From Phenylobacterium sp. J367 (lineage in GTDB: Bacteria; Pseudomonadota; Alphaproteobacteria; Caulobacterales; Caulobacteraceae), in the NCBI RefSeq assembly GCF_024699985.1, contig NZ_JAJONA010000001.1:4284501-4348500 (forward strand): DNA of 64,000 nt. The letters run 5' to 3'. Below the pieces are notes generated by a model. The model was not told where the DNA came from. It did no database searches and saw only the letters and a program-made list of their open reading frames with translations. Positions 46,606 through 64,000 of this stretch are shown here, in pieces. The position numbers and the translations under genes are program-made. The number at the start of each line of letters is the position of its first letter. Positions within the stretch are counted from its first letter, which is position 1.

Positions 46606-47439
46606 TCAGTTGCCGACGTGCACCGAGCCCGAGCCCATCACCGTCTTGGAGATCTCGCCCCGCACCTGGCGGACATGCACGTCGCCGGAGCCGGCGATGC
46701 GGGCCTTCACGCTGTCGGCCACGCCATCGAAGTCCACGTCGCCGGAGCCGGCAATGGAAACCGACATGGGCCCGGCGTTGCCGCCGGCGATCTTCACGTC
46801 GCCGGAGCCGGCGATCGAGACGTCCAGCGGGCCGGCCACGGAGACGACACTGACGCCGCCGGACCCGGCGATGTCCACGTCCAGCCCGCCGCGGATCTCC
46901 GCGGTGGAGACGTCGCCCGAGCCGGCGATGCGTAGGCGGGCGCTGGCGGCGGACCCCGTGCGCGTGTCGCCCGAGCCAGCCTGGCTGACGCGCAGGCGGC
47001 CCTCGACATTGGCCACCGTCCAGTCGCCGCAGCCGGCGTTCTCGAGCTCGAGGGCGGCCGAGCGGCCGACCGCGCCATAGACCGCGCCCTCGGCGTCGAT
47101 GCTGACGTCGCGCGGGGTGCGGATCACCACCTGGGGCATCTGGGCGTAAGGCACCTCGCCCACCTCGCGCACGGTGACGCGCACATTGTCGCCGCCGCCG
47201 TTGCAGCTGCGGATGCGGCGCTCCAGGTTGCCGTCGATGATCGTCCGGTCGCCGAGCGTGCGCACCTCCAGCGGCAGCCGCGGGTTGGCGGCGACGACCT
47301 CGACCTTGATGTCGCTGCGGTTCTCCGGGATCACCGTCACGCGGGCCACCGCGTCGCGGATCTCCACCGAGGCCGCCTGCGCCGCGCCGGCGGCCAGGGT
47401 GGCGGCCGCGGCGGCGAAAAGAGCCAACTGAAGACGCAT
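46606..47439 (-). CDS. secreted DUF2807/GIN-type beta-repeat protein
   Basis: 277 aa. Signal peptide MRLQLALFAAAAATLAAGAA ending AQA. The rest is a repeat-built beta structure with AGSGDV/AGSGDT units at about every 19-22 residues (SQAGSGDTRT, RIAGSGDVST, DIAGSGGVSV, SIAGSGDVKI, RIAGSGDVHV). This is the head-GIN (DUF2807) pattern of secreted or cell-surface proteins with unknown role. A pair of Cys (RSCNGG, NAGCGDW) could bond. It sits between rpsJ and tuf but is unrelated to translation. Confidence 0.85.
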   Translation of the reverse strand: MRLQLALFAAAAATLAAGAAQAASVEIRDAVARVTVIPENRSDIKVEVVAANPRLPLEVRTLGDRTIIDGNLERRIRSCNGGGDNVRVTVREVGEVPYAQMPQVVIRTPRDVSIDAEGAVYGAVGRSAALELENAGCGDWTVANVEGRLRVSQAGSGDTRTGSAASARLRIAGSGDVSTAEIRGGLDVDIAGSGGVSVVSVAGPLDVSIAGSGDVKIAGGNAGPMSVSIAGSGDVDFDGVADSVKARIAGSGDVHVRQVRGEISKTVMGSGSVHVGN

Positions 47440-47644
47440 CGTCTTCTCCCAATGTCCAGTCTCGGCGGGGAAGCTAGCCCTCCGACCCCGCCGGGGCAGC
47501 TTAAATCGCGGTCATGACTTTCCGGTCATCCGGTCGCGCGCGCCCGAACCACAAATCGCGCCATACTGGTAGAGCTTCCCGTCACAGCTTAAGCGCGACT
47601 CCAGGCGCATCCCTTCCCGCTTCCCAGCCAGGAAGGAGCAGACC

Positions 47645-48453
47645 ATGCCTTGGGATATCACAGACCTCCCCCCGCCCCGACGCCCGACCAGGTCGCCAAG
47701 TTCATCACCGAGGCCGCCGCCGAGGTGATTCAGACGGTCACCCAGGCCGGCGACGCCGCCCAGTCGCAGGTCACCGCCACCGCCGGCCGCGCCGTCCAGG
47801 ATGTGAACCGGGCCGCCAACGCCATGGCCGCAGCGACCCAGACCGCGCTTCTGGACCTGCAGGGCGGCGCCGACCGGGCGCGACGGGACCTTCAGACCAC
47901 CGCCGATCGGGCGATCGACGACTTCCGGCAACTGCTGGGCTCGCTGGCGTCCCTGCTGCCGGCCCTGCCCTCCCCTAACGACTTCGCCATCTTCGAGATC
48001 AACGGCCGTCAGTACCTCGAGCCGGCCACCTTCTTTGTAGGACTGATGAAGGCGATCCACGACGGCGAGAAGCCGATCCGGTTCAGGCTGCACGAGCCCA
48101 CCGTCGCCCGGGCCTTCCGCGAACTGGTCGGTAACACCGAGGCGGAGATCGCCCGCAAGGCCCGCGAGCTCGTCACCGCGCGGCTGGGCCTCCCGGCCAC
48201 GTCGACGGCGATGGTGGCCGACCCGGGCACGGTTTCCATCGCCGCAGTGCTGGCCGCCGTGCCGCCCGCAGTGTGGATCATCCTGGCGCTCTGTGTGCTG
48301 GCGCTGGCCGTGGGCACGATGGTGTTCGTGGTGCTGATGGCGGTGGCGACGATCTACGCCATCTCGCAGGGCTACACGATCCGCGACCTGGGCCTGCAGA
48401 TGGAGACCCCTCTGGGCTCGCTGGGCTTCGGCGGGACCTTCGAGCACCCGTAG
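47645..48453 (+). CDS. membrane protein with Ala/Gln-rich helical region, family not recognised (frameshifted start)
   Basis: ATG at 47645, with AGGAAGGAG as ribosome-binding site, gives MPWDITDLPP. One base must be added in the C6 run at 47668-47673 to continue APTPDQVAKFITEAAAEVIQ, 269 aa in all. As given, only a TTG at 47650 enters the frame. Residues 20-90 are an amphipathic Ala/Thr/Gln/Arg helix region (TQAGDAAQSQVTATAGRAVQ), suggestive of coiled-coil or lipid binding. Then comes a compact domain (NDFAIFEINGRQYLEPATFF) and two adjacent membrane helices at about 200-245. It is transcribed toward tuf, convergent with it and divergent from the DUF2807 gene. Confidence 0.75.
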
Positions 48454-48459
48454 ACCCCC

Positions 48460-48497
48460 AAAAAGAAAAGGCCGCCGGGGGGATGTCCCCGGCGGCC
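48460..48497 (-). terminator. rho-independent terminator after tuf
   Basis: 11-bp stem GGCCGCCGGGG (48470-48480) with CCCCGGCGGCC (48487-48497), 6-base loop, then TTTTCTTTTT on the minus strand. It lies 27 bp after the tuf stop and ends the str operon, so the S10 operon needs its own promoter. On the plus strand only two T residues follow, so it is weak for the convergent gene. Confidence 0.93.
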
Positions 48498-48524
48498 TTA
48501 CTGTCTCGTTCGCGTGTGGCGATC

Positions 48525-49715
<1,191 letters not shown>

Positions 49716-49766
49716 TTCAAGCTCCAGCCCTGTCCGGGCTTGTCCTCTAGCTAGGGTTGGATGGTC

Positions 49767-51845
<2,079 letters not shown>

Positions 51846-51946
51846 AGCGGGTGCTCGGAAAAGGGCGTTCGTAATGGGGGCCTGAACGAACGGCGCGGGC
51901 GGTTTATCTCAAACCGCCCGCGCCGGGAAGCTCAGGATGCGGGCGC

Positions 51947-52420
51947 TTACCAGCGGTAGTGCGAGAAGGCCCGGTTGGCTTCGGCCATCTTGTGCGTGTC
52001 TTCACGCTTCTTGACGGCGGCGCCGCGGTTCGAGGAGGCGTCCAGCAGCTCGCCGGCCAGCTTCTCGGTCATGGTGTTCTCGCCACGGTTACGGGCGGCG
52101 TTCACCAGCCAGCGGATGGCGAGCGCGCGGCGGCGGTCCGGACGGACTTCCACCGGCACCTGGTAGGTGGCGCCGCCGACCCGGCGGGAACGCACCTCGA
52201 TGGCGGGGGCGACGTTGTCCAGGGCGGCGTGGAAGGTTTCCAGCGGGCCCTGGTCCTTGCGCTTGGCTTCCAGGATATCGAAGGCGCCGTAGAGGATGTT
52301 CTCGGCGACGGCCTTTTTGCCTTCGTACATCACGTAGTTCATGAACTTGGTGACCACGAGATCACCGAACTTCGGATCCGGAAGGACTTGACGCTTCTCT
52401 GCGCGACGGCGGCGGGACAT
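51947..52420 (-). CDS. rpsG: 30S ribosomal protein S7
   Basis: 157 aa, short form. MSRRRRAEKRQVLPDPKFGD, then KFMNYVMYEGKKAVAENILY and SRRVGGATYQVPVEVRPDRR. It nucleates 30S head assembly and in other bacteria represses str translation. 12 bp after rpsL. Confidence 0.97.
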   Translation of the reverse strand: MSRRRRAEKRQVLPDPKFGDLVVTKFMNYVMYEGKKAVAENILYGAFDILEAKRKDQGPLETFHAALDNVAPAIEVRSRRVGGATYQVPVEVRPDRRRALAIRWLVNAARNRGENTMTEKLAGELLDASSNRGAAVKKREDTHKMAEANRAFSHYRW

Positions 52421-52432
52421 GACTTCTGATCC

Positions 52433-52804
52433 TTACTTCGGACGCTTGGCGCCGTAGAGCGAGCGACGCTGCTTGCGGTCCTTGACCCCTTGGGTGTCGA
52501 GCACGCCACGCAGGATGTGATAGCGGACGCCCGGAAGGTCCTTCACCCGGCCGCCGCGGATGAGCACGACGGAGTGCTCCTGCAGGTTGTGGCCTTCGCC
52601 GGGGATGTAGCACACCGCTTCGATGCCGGTGGTCAGGCGCACCTTGGCGACCTTACGCAGAGCCGAGTTCGGCTTCTTCGGGGTCGTCGTATAGACGCGG
52701 GTGCAGACGCCACGGCGCTGGGGGCAGCCCTTCAGGGCCGGCACCTTGTTGCGCGAGGGCTTGTCCTGGCGCGGCTTGCGGATGAGCTGGTTGACTGTAG
52801 GCAT
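52433..52804 (-). CDS. rpsL: 30S ribosomal protein S12
   Basis: 123 aa. RGVCTRVYTTTPKKPNSALR and RGGRVKDLPGVRYHILRGVL are the decoding-centre loops. The residues where streptomycin-resistance changes usually fall (Lys43, Lys88 counting Met) are wild type. It is the first gene of the str operon, with its promoter at 52986-53014. Confidence 0.98.
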   Translation of the reverse strand: MPTVNQLIRKPRQDKPSRNKVPALKGCPQRRGVCTRVYTTTPKKPNSALRKVAKVRLTTGIEAVCYIPGEGHNLQEHSVVLIRGGRVKDLPGVRYHILRGVLDTQGVKDRKQRRSLYGAKRPK

Positions 52805-53136
52805 CTAGTCTCGCTTGCGTGGAGGCGTGTGCCGTTTGGCCGAGGCGCCTCAGTGGGGTTTTTGTTTTCGTCGGGTCGGGGCCGTGCCGGTGAACGCAAA
52901 AACTCGCCGGGACGCCGTTGTCTGGCGCTCCGACGGGAACCACGTCTCCAGGCTGGGAACGAATCCCGGCCCCGAAAGAGCGCGCTACATAGTCGCGAAG
53001 CGCCGGCGCGTCAACGTTTGCGCAAGGGACGCGGCCCCTTCGCCGCAGGGCCATCTTCCGGCCATGAAATCGCCGTCCGCCGCCTTCCCTCTAAGCCAAA
53101 GCTTGGGCCAGGGCTTGGGACGGCCGGAAGGGGCGG
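52805..53136. other. 332-bp intergenic region between rpsL and the tandem paralogs
   Basis: It holds the str promoter at 52986-53014 and a leader of about 175 bases before rpsL. The plus-strand genes must be driven from its right part, but I see no clear promoter for them. Frames here have no family sequence. Confidence 0.55.
52986..53014 (-). promoter_or_regulatory. sigma70-type promoter of the str operon
   Basis: TTGACG (53014-53009), a 17-base spacer, TATGTA (52991-52986) on the minus strand, about 185 bp upstream of rpsL. Same hexamer and spacing class as the S10 promoter. Confidence 0.65.
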
Positions 53137-53814
53137 ATGACGGGCACACGAGCTGGCGGGCGCACCGCCGCGATCGCGGTCTCCGTCGCCTTCCACCTGG
53201 GCGTCCTGGCGCTCCTCGCGCTGCATGCGCCGAAGCTGGCCCCTCCGGCGCCGGAGCCCGGCGGGCCGCCGGTCCCGATCATCCCCCTTCTGCTGTCGCC
53301 GCGCGCCCTGCCCGAGAACGCCGAGGGCGGGCGAAGCGGCGCCATCCGCCTTCACCGCCGCCGGGTCCGCGACCGGGACCTGCCGGCCCACGTGAGGCCG
53401 CTGGTGACACCCGCGGCCGAGGCCGCGCCGGCCCCCGCAGACACGCCCGCCGCCAGCCCCGCCGCCCCGGACGAGCCGGCGCGCAAACTCGGCGAGGCGC
53501 TCGACCTCACGCGCGTACTTCGCAGCCGGGTCGGCTGCGCCAGTCCGGACCTGCTCACCCGCGAGGAGCGTGAGGCCTGCGACCGCCGTCTGGCGGCCGG
53601 CGCGAAGGACGCGCCCTACCTCGGCGCGGGGATCGAGCGCGACAAGGCCCGCGCCCTCGACGCCAGCGCCGCGCGAAAGGCCGCCGACGTCCGCTACCGC
53701 GACGCGCCGCCGACTCCACCCACGGCCCCGGGCCGCATGGGGTCGGGCCAGACCGCGGAGGGCATGGCCGCCCAGATGGGCAACGACCGCGCGAAGCTGA
53801 AGGTCCCCTTCTGA
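53137..53814 (+). CDS. membrane-anchored protein, tandem paralog 1, family not named
   Basis: 225 aa. One N-terminal membrane helix (AAIAVSVAFHLGVLALLALH) is followed by a Pro-rich stretch (PGGPPVPIIPLLLSPRALP), IRLHRRRVRDRDLP, a Pro/Ala spacer and a conserved Cys pair: RVGCASPDLLTREEREACDR, then LAAGAKDAPYLGAGIERDKA. The layout (short cytoplasmic start, one helix, Pro-rich periplasmic arm, small C-terminal domain) recalls TonB-like envelope proteins, but no TonB motif is seen. Paralog 2 follows in the same direction, 66 bp later. Confidence 0.75.
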   Translation: MTGTRAGGRTAAIAVSVAFHLGVLALLALHAPKLAPPAPEPGGPPVPIIPLLLSPRALPENAEGGRSGAIRLHRRRVRDRDLPAHVRPLVTPAAEAAPAPADTPAASPAAPDEPARKLGEALDLTRVLRSRVGCASPDLLTREEREACDRRLAAGAKDAPYLGAGIERDKARALDASAARKAADVRYRDAPPTPPTAPGRMGSGQTAEGMAAQMGNDRAKLKVPF

Positions 53815-53880
53815 CGCCGCCCGCCACGATTTCGCCGCGCAAGGCCGTTCCCGATAGGCTCCACGGATGGGACGGCGGGA

Positions 53881-54618
53881 ATGATGGGCGAGGCGGGACG
53901 ACGCCGGACGACGGTGGCGATCGCCGCCTCGACGGCGGCACACCTCGCGGTGCTCGCGATCCTCGCGACCAACACCCCGATCCTCCATGTCCCGCCAATG
54001 CGTTCGGGCCCGCCGGAACCGATCATCCCGGTGCTGATCCTGCCCAGGACACCGCCGCCCGCGGCGGGCGAGGCCGCGCCCGCGCCGATCCGCCTGCACA
54101 GGCGACCGCAGCGCTTCCGCCTGGAGGACCTGCCGCTCGCGCCCCTCCCCGTCCCCGAGGCCGCGACCGCGCCTTCCGCCCCGGCCCGCGAGGGCCCGCG
54201 GCGCGGTGACTTCCACCCGGCGCCGCTGCCGGAGGGGCCGAAGGACCAACTGCGCAGCGTGCTGCGGCGCAGCGACGTGGGTTGCGCCAACGCCACGGCC
54301 GTCGGCCTCAACCGCACCGAACGCGAGAATTGCGACGAACGGCTGGGCAAGGGCGCCAAGGACGCGCCCTTCATCCATCCCGGCTTCGGCATGACCCGGG
54401 CGAAGCGCGCCGAACTCGAAGCGGCGGCGGCCCGCAAAAGCGCCCGGGTCGCGGTCCAGGAGCGCCCCGTCAGCCCGCCGGTGGGCCTGCCCGACCCGCA
54501 GGGCGAGACCTACGACGGCGAGCCTCACATCACCGGGGCCGGCGAGAGCCTGTTCGGCCAGGCCAACCCGCCGCCGAGCAAGCGGGCGGCCCGCCGGCTG
54601 GAGCGCCTCCCGCCCTGA
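53881..54618 (+). CDS. membrane-anchored protein, tandem paralog 2
   Basis: 245 aa (a second ATG follows directly). Helix TTVAIAASTAAHLAVLAILA, then MRSGPPEPIIPVLILPRTPP, IRLHRRPQRFRLEDLP, and DVGCANATAVGLNRTERENC with DERLGKGAKDAPFIHPGFGM. It aligns with paralog 1 in the same order: helix, GPPxPIIP, IRLHRR, GCA...ERxxCxxRL, GAKDAP. A duplication within an operon is clear. Function unknown. It is convergent with the zinc-ribbon gene, with 9 bp between the stops. Confidence 0.75.
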   Translation: MMGEAGRRRTTVAIAASTAAHLAVLAILATNTPILHVPPMRSGPPEPIIPVLILPRTPPPAAGEAAPAPIRLHRRPQRFRLEDLPLAPLPVPEAATAPSAPAREGPRRGDFHPAPLPEGPKDQLRSVLRRSDVGCANATAVGLNRTERENCDERLGKGAKDAPFIHPGFGMTRAKRAELEAAAARKSARVAVQERPVSPPVGLPDPQGETYDGEPHITGAGESLFGQANPPPSKRAARRLERLPP

Positions 54619-54627
54619 GGCTCAGCC

Positions 54628-54957
54628 TCAGTCGAAGATGTCGAAGATGTCGAAACCCTTCTTCTTCTTCCGATAGTGGTAGTCGTCGTCGTACTTGTAG
54701 CGCTTGTGCGCGGAATCATACGGATGCTGCCGCTTCCAGGCGTCGGGATCCCGGTGGAACTGGTCCACCTCCCGCTCAAAGCGCTGCCGGTCCTGGGATT
54801 GGCCCTGGGACTCCGTCTTCACGTCGCCGAGGATCTTCTCCAGCTCGCCCCGGTCCAGCCAGACGCCGCGGCAGGTGGGGCAGATGTCGATCTCCACCCC
54901 ATTGCGGTTCACGTTCTGCATCGAGGTGTTGTCGTTCGGGCAAAGCAGCAGCGGCAC
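54628..54957 (-). CDS. TFIIB-type zinc-ribbon protein
   Basis: 109 aa from a GTG at 54957. LLLCPNDNTSMQNVNRNGVE and IDICPTCRGVWLDRGELEKI form the zf-TFIIB four-Cys zinc ribbon (CPxD...CPxC). The rest is charged and His/Tyr/Lys rich (AHKRYKYDDDYHYRKKKKGF), ending in FDIFDIFD. Such proteins are widespread and uncharacterised. The frame stays open upstream in the peptidase region, but that part is shadow. Confidence 0.82.
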   Translation of the reverse strand: MPLLLCPNDNTSMQNVNRNGVEIDICPTCRGVWLDRGELEKILGDVKTESQGQSQDRQRFEREVDQFHRDPDAWKRQHPYDSAHKRYKYDDDYHYRKKKKGFDIFDIFD

Positions 54958-55004
54958 CAGGCGTCCTCCGTCGTTGGTTGACGCCTGATCTAGGTACGCG
55001 CGGC

Positions 55005-56972
55005 CTAGTTCGCCACCGGCAGGTTCTTCGCCAGGAACGCCTCGATGGCCTCCAGCATGCGGGTCCGGTTCGCCGCCTTGGTGAAGTAGTGGTTCTCGTC
55101 GGGCAGGAGGACCAGCTCGTAGGGCTTGCCGGCGGCCTTCAGCGCGTCGGCCATGCTCTGGGACTGCTCGGCCGGAACGACCGTGTCCTGCTCGCCGTGG
55201 ATCAGCAGGATCGGTCCGCCGGCCTTCGCCGCCTGGCGGGCGGGCGAGGTCGCCTGCAGCTTGGCGAGGTCGGCCTTGCCGAGCCGCCTGCGCCATTCGT
55301 CCACGACAATGGAGTCGCGGCCGCTGGTGCGGCCCTTCTCGACCAGGAACAGGCCGAGGTCGCCGATGCCGGATATCGCCGCCGCACAGCGGTAAGCGTC
55401 CGGCTGGAGCGTCGCGCCGGCGAGCGCGGAGTAACCGCCAAAGCTGGCGCCGACGATGCACACCCGCTTGGGGTCGATCTGACCGTCCGCGGCGAGCGCC
55501 GCCACGCCGTCCAGCAGGTCGGTCTGGATCTTGCCGCCCCACTCCCCGTCCCCGGCCGCCTCGAAGGCTGAGCCGGATCCCCAGGAGCCCCGGAACTGCG
55601 GCTGGATCACCGCATAACCTCGGGTGGCGAGGAACTGCGCCAGATAGTCGAAAGAGAAGGTGTCGCGCGCCTGCGGCCCGCCGTGCGGCAGGACGATCAG
55701 GGGCAGCTTCCCACCCGTGGCCGGCGCGCCGGGCGGCAGGGTGACGTAAGCCGGGATCTCGAGACCGTCGCGGGCCTTGTAGGTGATCCAGCGGGTGGTC
55801 CCGAGCGCCACGCCCTTCAGCTCCGGATACTCGTCGCCGAGCGGCGAGAGCTCCTTGCGGGTCTTGTCGAACAGATACCAGACCGGCGCCGCCCCCGGAC
55901 CCTGCACGCGCAGGACGAAGCGCGTCCGGTCGGCGGACCAGCTCATCGGCTCCACGTCCTGCGCCTTGAACACACGGGTGAGCGCGGCGTGGGTGACGCC
56001 GACCTCGGGGTCGAGCCACTGGTAGGTCGGCCGCTCGGCGCCGGTGAGGACCGCCGCGGCCGTATTGCGGTGGGCGTCCCAGAGCAGCGTCGGATTGGTC
56101 GCGACCGGCTCGGTCAGGGGTTCGACCGCGCCGTCCGCCAGCCGCTTGCGCACGAGGCGGCCATCCATCGCCAGATAGATGGCGTCGTCCGGTTCGGAGT
56201 AACCGTAGTAGAGCCGGCGGCTCTCGAAACTGTCCCCGGACCAGAGCAGGGAATACTGGTTCCTGCCCCTGGGCTTCCCGTGCACAGAGAAGCGGTCGTT
56301 GAGCGCGTCGATCTCCAGGCGCACCCGCGGCTCGCCCGCGTTATCGACCTCCCAGGTCCAGGTGTCGGGATTGCCGCGCTCGACGATGCGGCCGCGGCCC
56401 GTGGAAGGATCGACGTTGTAGATCACGCGGGTCAGGACGGCGTCGTCCTTGCGCGCCATCCGCGTGTCGGTCGGCGTCGAGGTGTTCGACTCGGCGAGTC
56501 CGCCCACCAGCACGCGGGTCGGCGCGGAGGCCGTGACACCCAGGACCGGCTGCTCGGTCAGCCACGAGGACGCTGCGTCGCCGGGCAGGAGTTGTCCCAC
56601 GACCTTGCCCTCGGCCGAGATCGAGAAGTTCCGCTCGAAGCGATAGGCCACCCGCGGCCCGAGCTGACGCCAGCCGGCGATGCGCGCCAGGACGTGGTCG
56701 TCGCCCGCCCAGCGCAGGTCGACCGCCTCCACCGCGCCGAGCTGCACGACCGGCATGCCCTGCTGGTCCACCGTGGCGATGGAGACGACCCGCTGCTCCG
56801 ACGTACCGCCGAGAATCGCCACCCGCTGGCCGTTGGGCGAAATCTCCGCATCGACGATGACCGGAATGCGCCCGAAGGCCGAGGCCGGCGGCGGCGCGGC
56901 CCAGGCCGGCGTGACGAAACCCGGCGCACAGGCGAGCAGGGCCGCGACCGCGGCCGATGCGAACAGTTTCAA
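55005..56972 (-). CDS. secreted S9-family (prolyl oligopeptidase-type) peptidase
   Basis: 655 aa from a TTG at 56972, behind a GGGGGAG site. This places a signal peptide first (KLFASAAVAALLACAPGFVT, then PAWA). The frame is open to 57080, but the extra part has no signal features. A beta-propeller-like N-terminal part is followed by an alpha/beta hydrolase (from about 390). The nucleophile is Ser in CIVGASFGGYSALAG, the acid is in ILLIHGEQDTVVP and the His in LPDENHYFTKA. It probably cleaves short peptides in the periplasm. It sits between rpoC and the zinc-ribbon gene. Confidence 0.88.
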   Translation of the reverse strand: MKLFASAAVAALLACAPGFVTPAWAAPPPASAFGRIPVIVDAEISPNGQRVAILGGTSEQRVVSIATVDQQGMPVVQLGAVEAVDLRWAGDDHVLARIAGWRQLGPRVAYRFERNFSISAEGKVVGQLLPGDAASSWLTEQPVLGVTASAPTRVLVGGLAESNTSTPTDTRMARKDDAVLTRVIYNVDPSTGRGRIVERGNPDTWTWEVDNAGEPRVRLEIDALNDRFSVHGKPRGRNQYSLLWSGDSFESRRLYYGYSEPDDAIYLAMDGRLVRKRLADGAVEPLTEPVATNPTLLWDAHRNTAAAVLTGAERPTYQWLDPEVGVTHAALTRVFKAQDVEPMSWSADRTRFVLRVQGPGAAPVWYLFDKTRKELSPLGDEYPELKGVALGTTRWITYKARDGLEIPAYVTLPPGAPATGGKLPLIVLPHGGPQARDTFSFDYLAQFLATRGYAVIQPQFRGSWGSGSAFEAAGDGEWGGKIQTDLLDGVAALAADGQIDPKRVCIVGASFGGYSALAGATLQPDAYRCAAAISGIGDLGLFLVEKGRTSGRDSIVVDEWRRRLGKADLAKLQATSPARQAAKAGGPILLIHGEQDTVVPAEQSQSMADALKAAGKPYELVLLPDENHYFTKAANRTRMLEAIEAFLAKNLPVAN

Positions 56973-57072
56973 GGCGGCTCCCCCGAAGCTCAGCGAACAG
57001 ACAGGCGTTCGCTCCCGTGAAGCAACGTCGACGGACGGAAAGCCCGCGTCAAGACCGCCGTACCGGGTCCTC

Positions 57073-57108
57073 AAAAGCAAAGCGGCCCGGGATTGCTCCC
57101 GGGCCGCT
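57073..57108 (-). terminator. rho-independent terminator after rpoC
   Basis: 11-bp stem AGCGGCCCGGG (57081-57091) with CCCGGGCCGCT (57098-57108), 6-base loop, then TTGCTTTTGA on the minus strand. It lies 23 bp after the restored rpoC stop at 57132. Confidence 0.88.
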
Positions 57109-57131
57109 CGCCAGGTCAGCTTGCCAGAGCC

Positions 57132-61329
<4,198 letters not shown>

Positions 61330-61419
61330 CGGATTTCCAGTTCGTCAGTATTCCAAGAGCGGTGGGGGGAGGAGCTGACGGGCCCCTCCCTCGCATGTGC
61401 GGACGGCGGTTTCCCGCGC

Positions 61420-64000
<2,581 letters not shown>

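Overview
The window is chromosomal DNA from a high-GC alphaproteobacterium. The Caulobacterales flavour (a CC0125/CC1285-type lipoprotein, a fliN-like gene beside lipB, a htrA-rarA-crcB-rluC-ATP12 gene order, the str/S10/spc/alpha ribosomal super-cluster next to rpoBC) points to Caulobacteraceae. The genus Phenylobacterium is my best guess, but that is an inference and not a database result. Almost every core gene is on the minus strand, so the biological order runs from the right edge to the left.

Right part, 64.0-46.0 kb: rpoB (cut by the edge), rpoC with a terminator, a secreted S9 peptidase, a small zinc-ribbon protein, two tandem paralogous membrane-anchored proteins on the plus strand, then the str operon (rpsL-rpsG-fusA-tuf) with its own promoter and terminator. 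Between tuf and rpsJ sit two non-ribosomal genes: a plus-strand membrane protein and a minus-strand secreted DUF2807/GIN-type protein. Middle part, 46.3-31.9 kb: an uninterrupted S10-spc-alpha run (rpsJ, rplC, rplD, rplW, rplB, rpsS, rplV, rpsC, rplP, rpmC, rpsQ, rplN, rplX, rplE, rpsN, rpsH, rplF, rplR, rpsE, rpmD, rplO, secY, adk, rpsM, rpsK, rpoA, rplQ) ending in a strong terminator. rpmD is only 58 aa. Three TTGACG-type promoters are visible ahead of rpsL, rpsJ and rpsM.

Left part, 31.8-0 kb: accessory and housekeeping genes. They are a lipoprotein phosphodiesterase, a VOC-ArsR-SRPBCC mini-operon, two tandem TetA-like MFS pumps, a HtrA protease, an acyl-CoA dehydrogenase, rarA, two RluA pseudouridine synthases around a lipoprotein and crcB, a TPR-2OG oxygenase fusion, an ATP12 chaperone, pccB and pccA (propionyl-CoA carboxylase), msrB, a HExxH protein, an APH(6)-like kinase, a BON protein, lipB, fliN, tRNA-Leu(GAG), a GIY-YIG gene with palindromes, mgtE, a membrane-tethered lysozyme, isovaleryl-CoA dehydrogenase, an XRE regulator, and the start of an MFS/GH43 sugar locus. 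pccA, pccB, ivd and the second acyl-CoA dehydrogenase together suggest branched-chain amino acid and propionate breakdown.

Data quality matters here. About 18 single-base indels, nearly all in short G/C runs, break reading frames, including the essential rpoC and the T-loop of tRNA-Leu. In every protein case restoring one base per site gives a complete family-length frame with an exact codon count. I therefore treat them as probable sequence errors and give the coordinates of the restored genes. The ribosomal block is free of them. I found no CRISPR array, prophage, secretion system or other convincing undescribed multi-gene system. The most interesting items are a possible tiny tRNA-associated palindrome/GIY-YIG unit, the tandem paralogs beside rpsL, a lysozyme with a membrane tail, and a large inverted repeat inside the spc operon.
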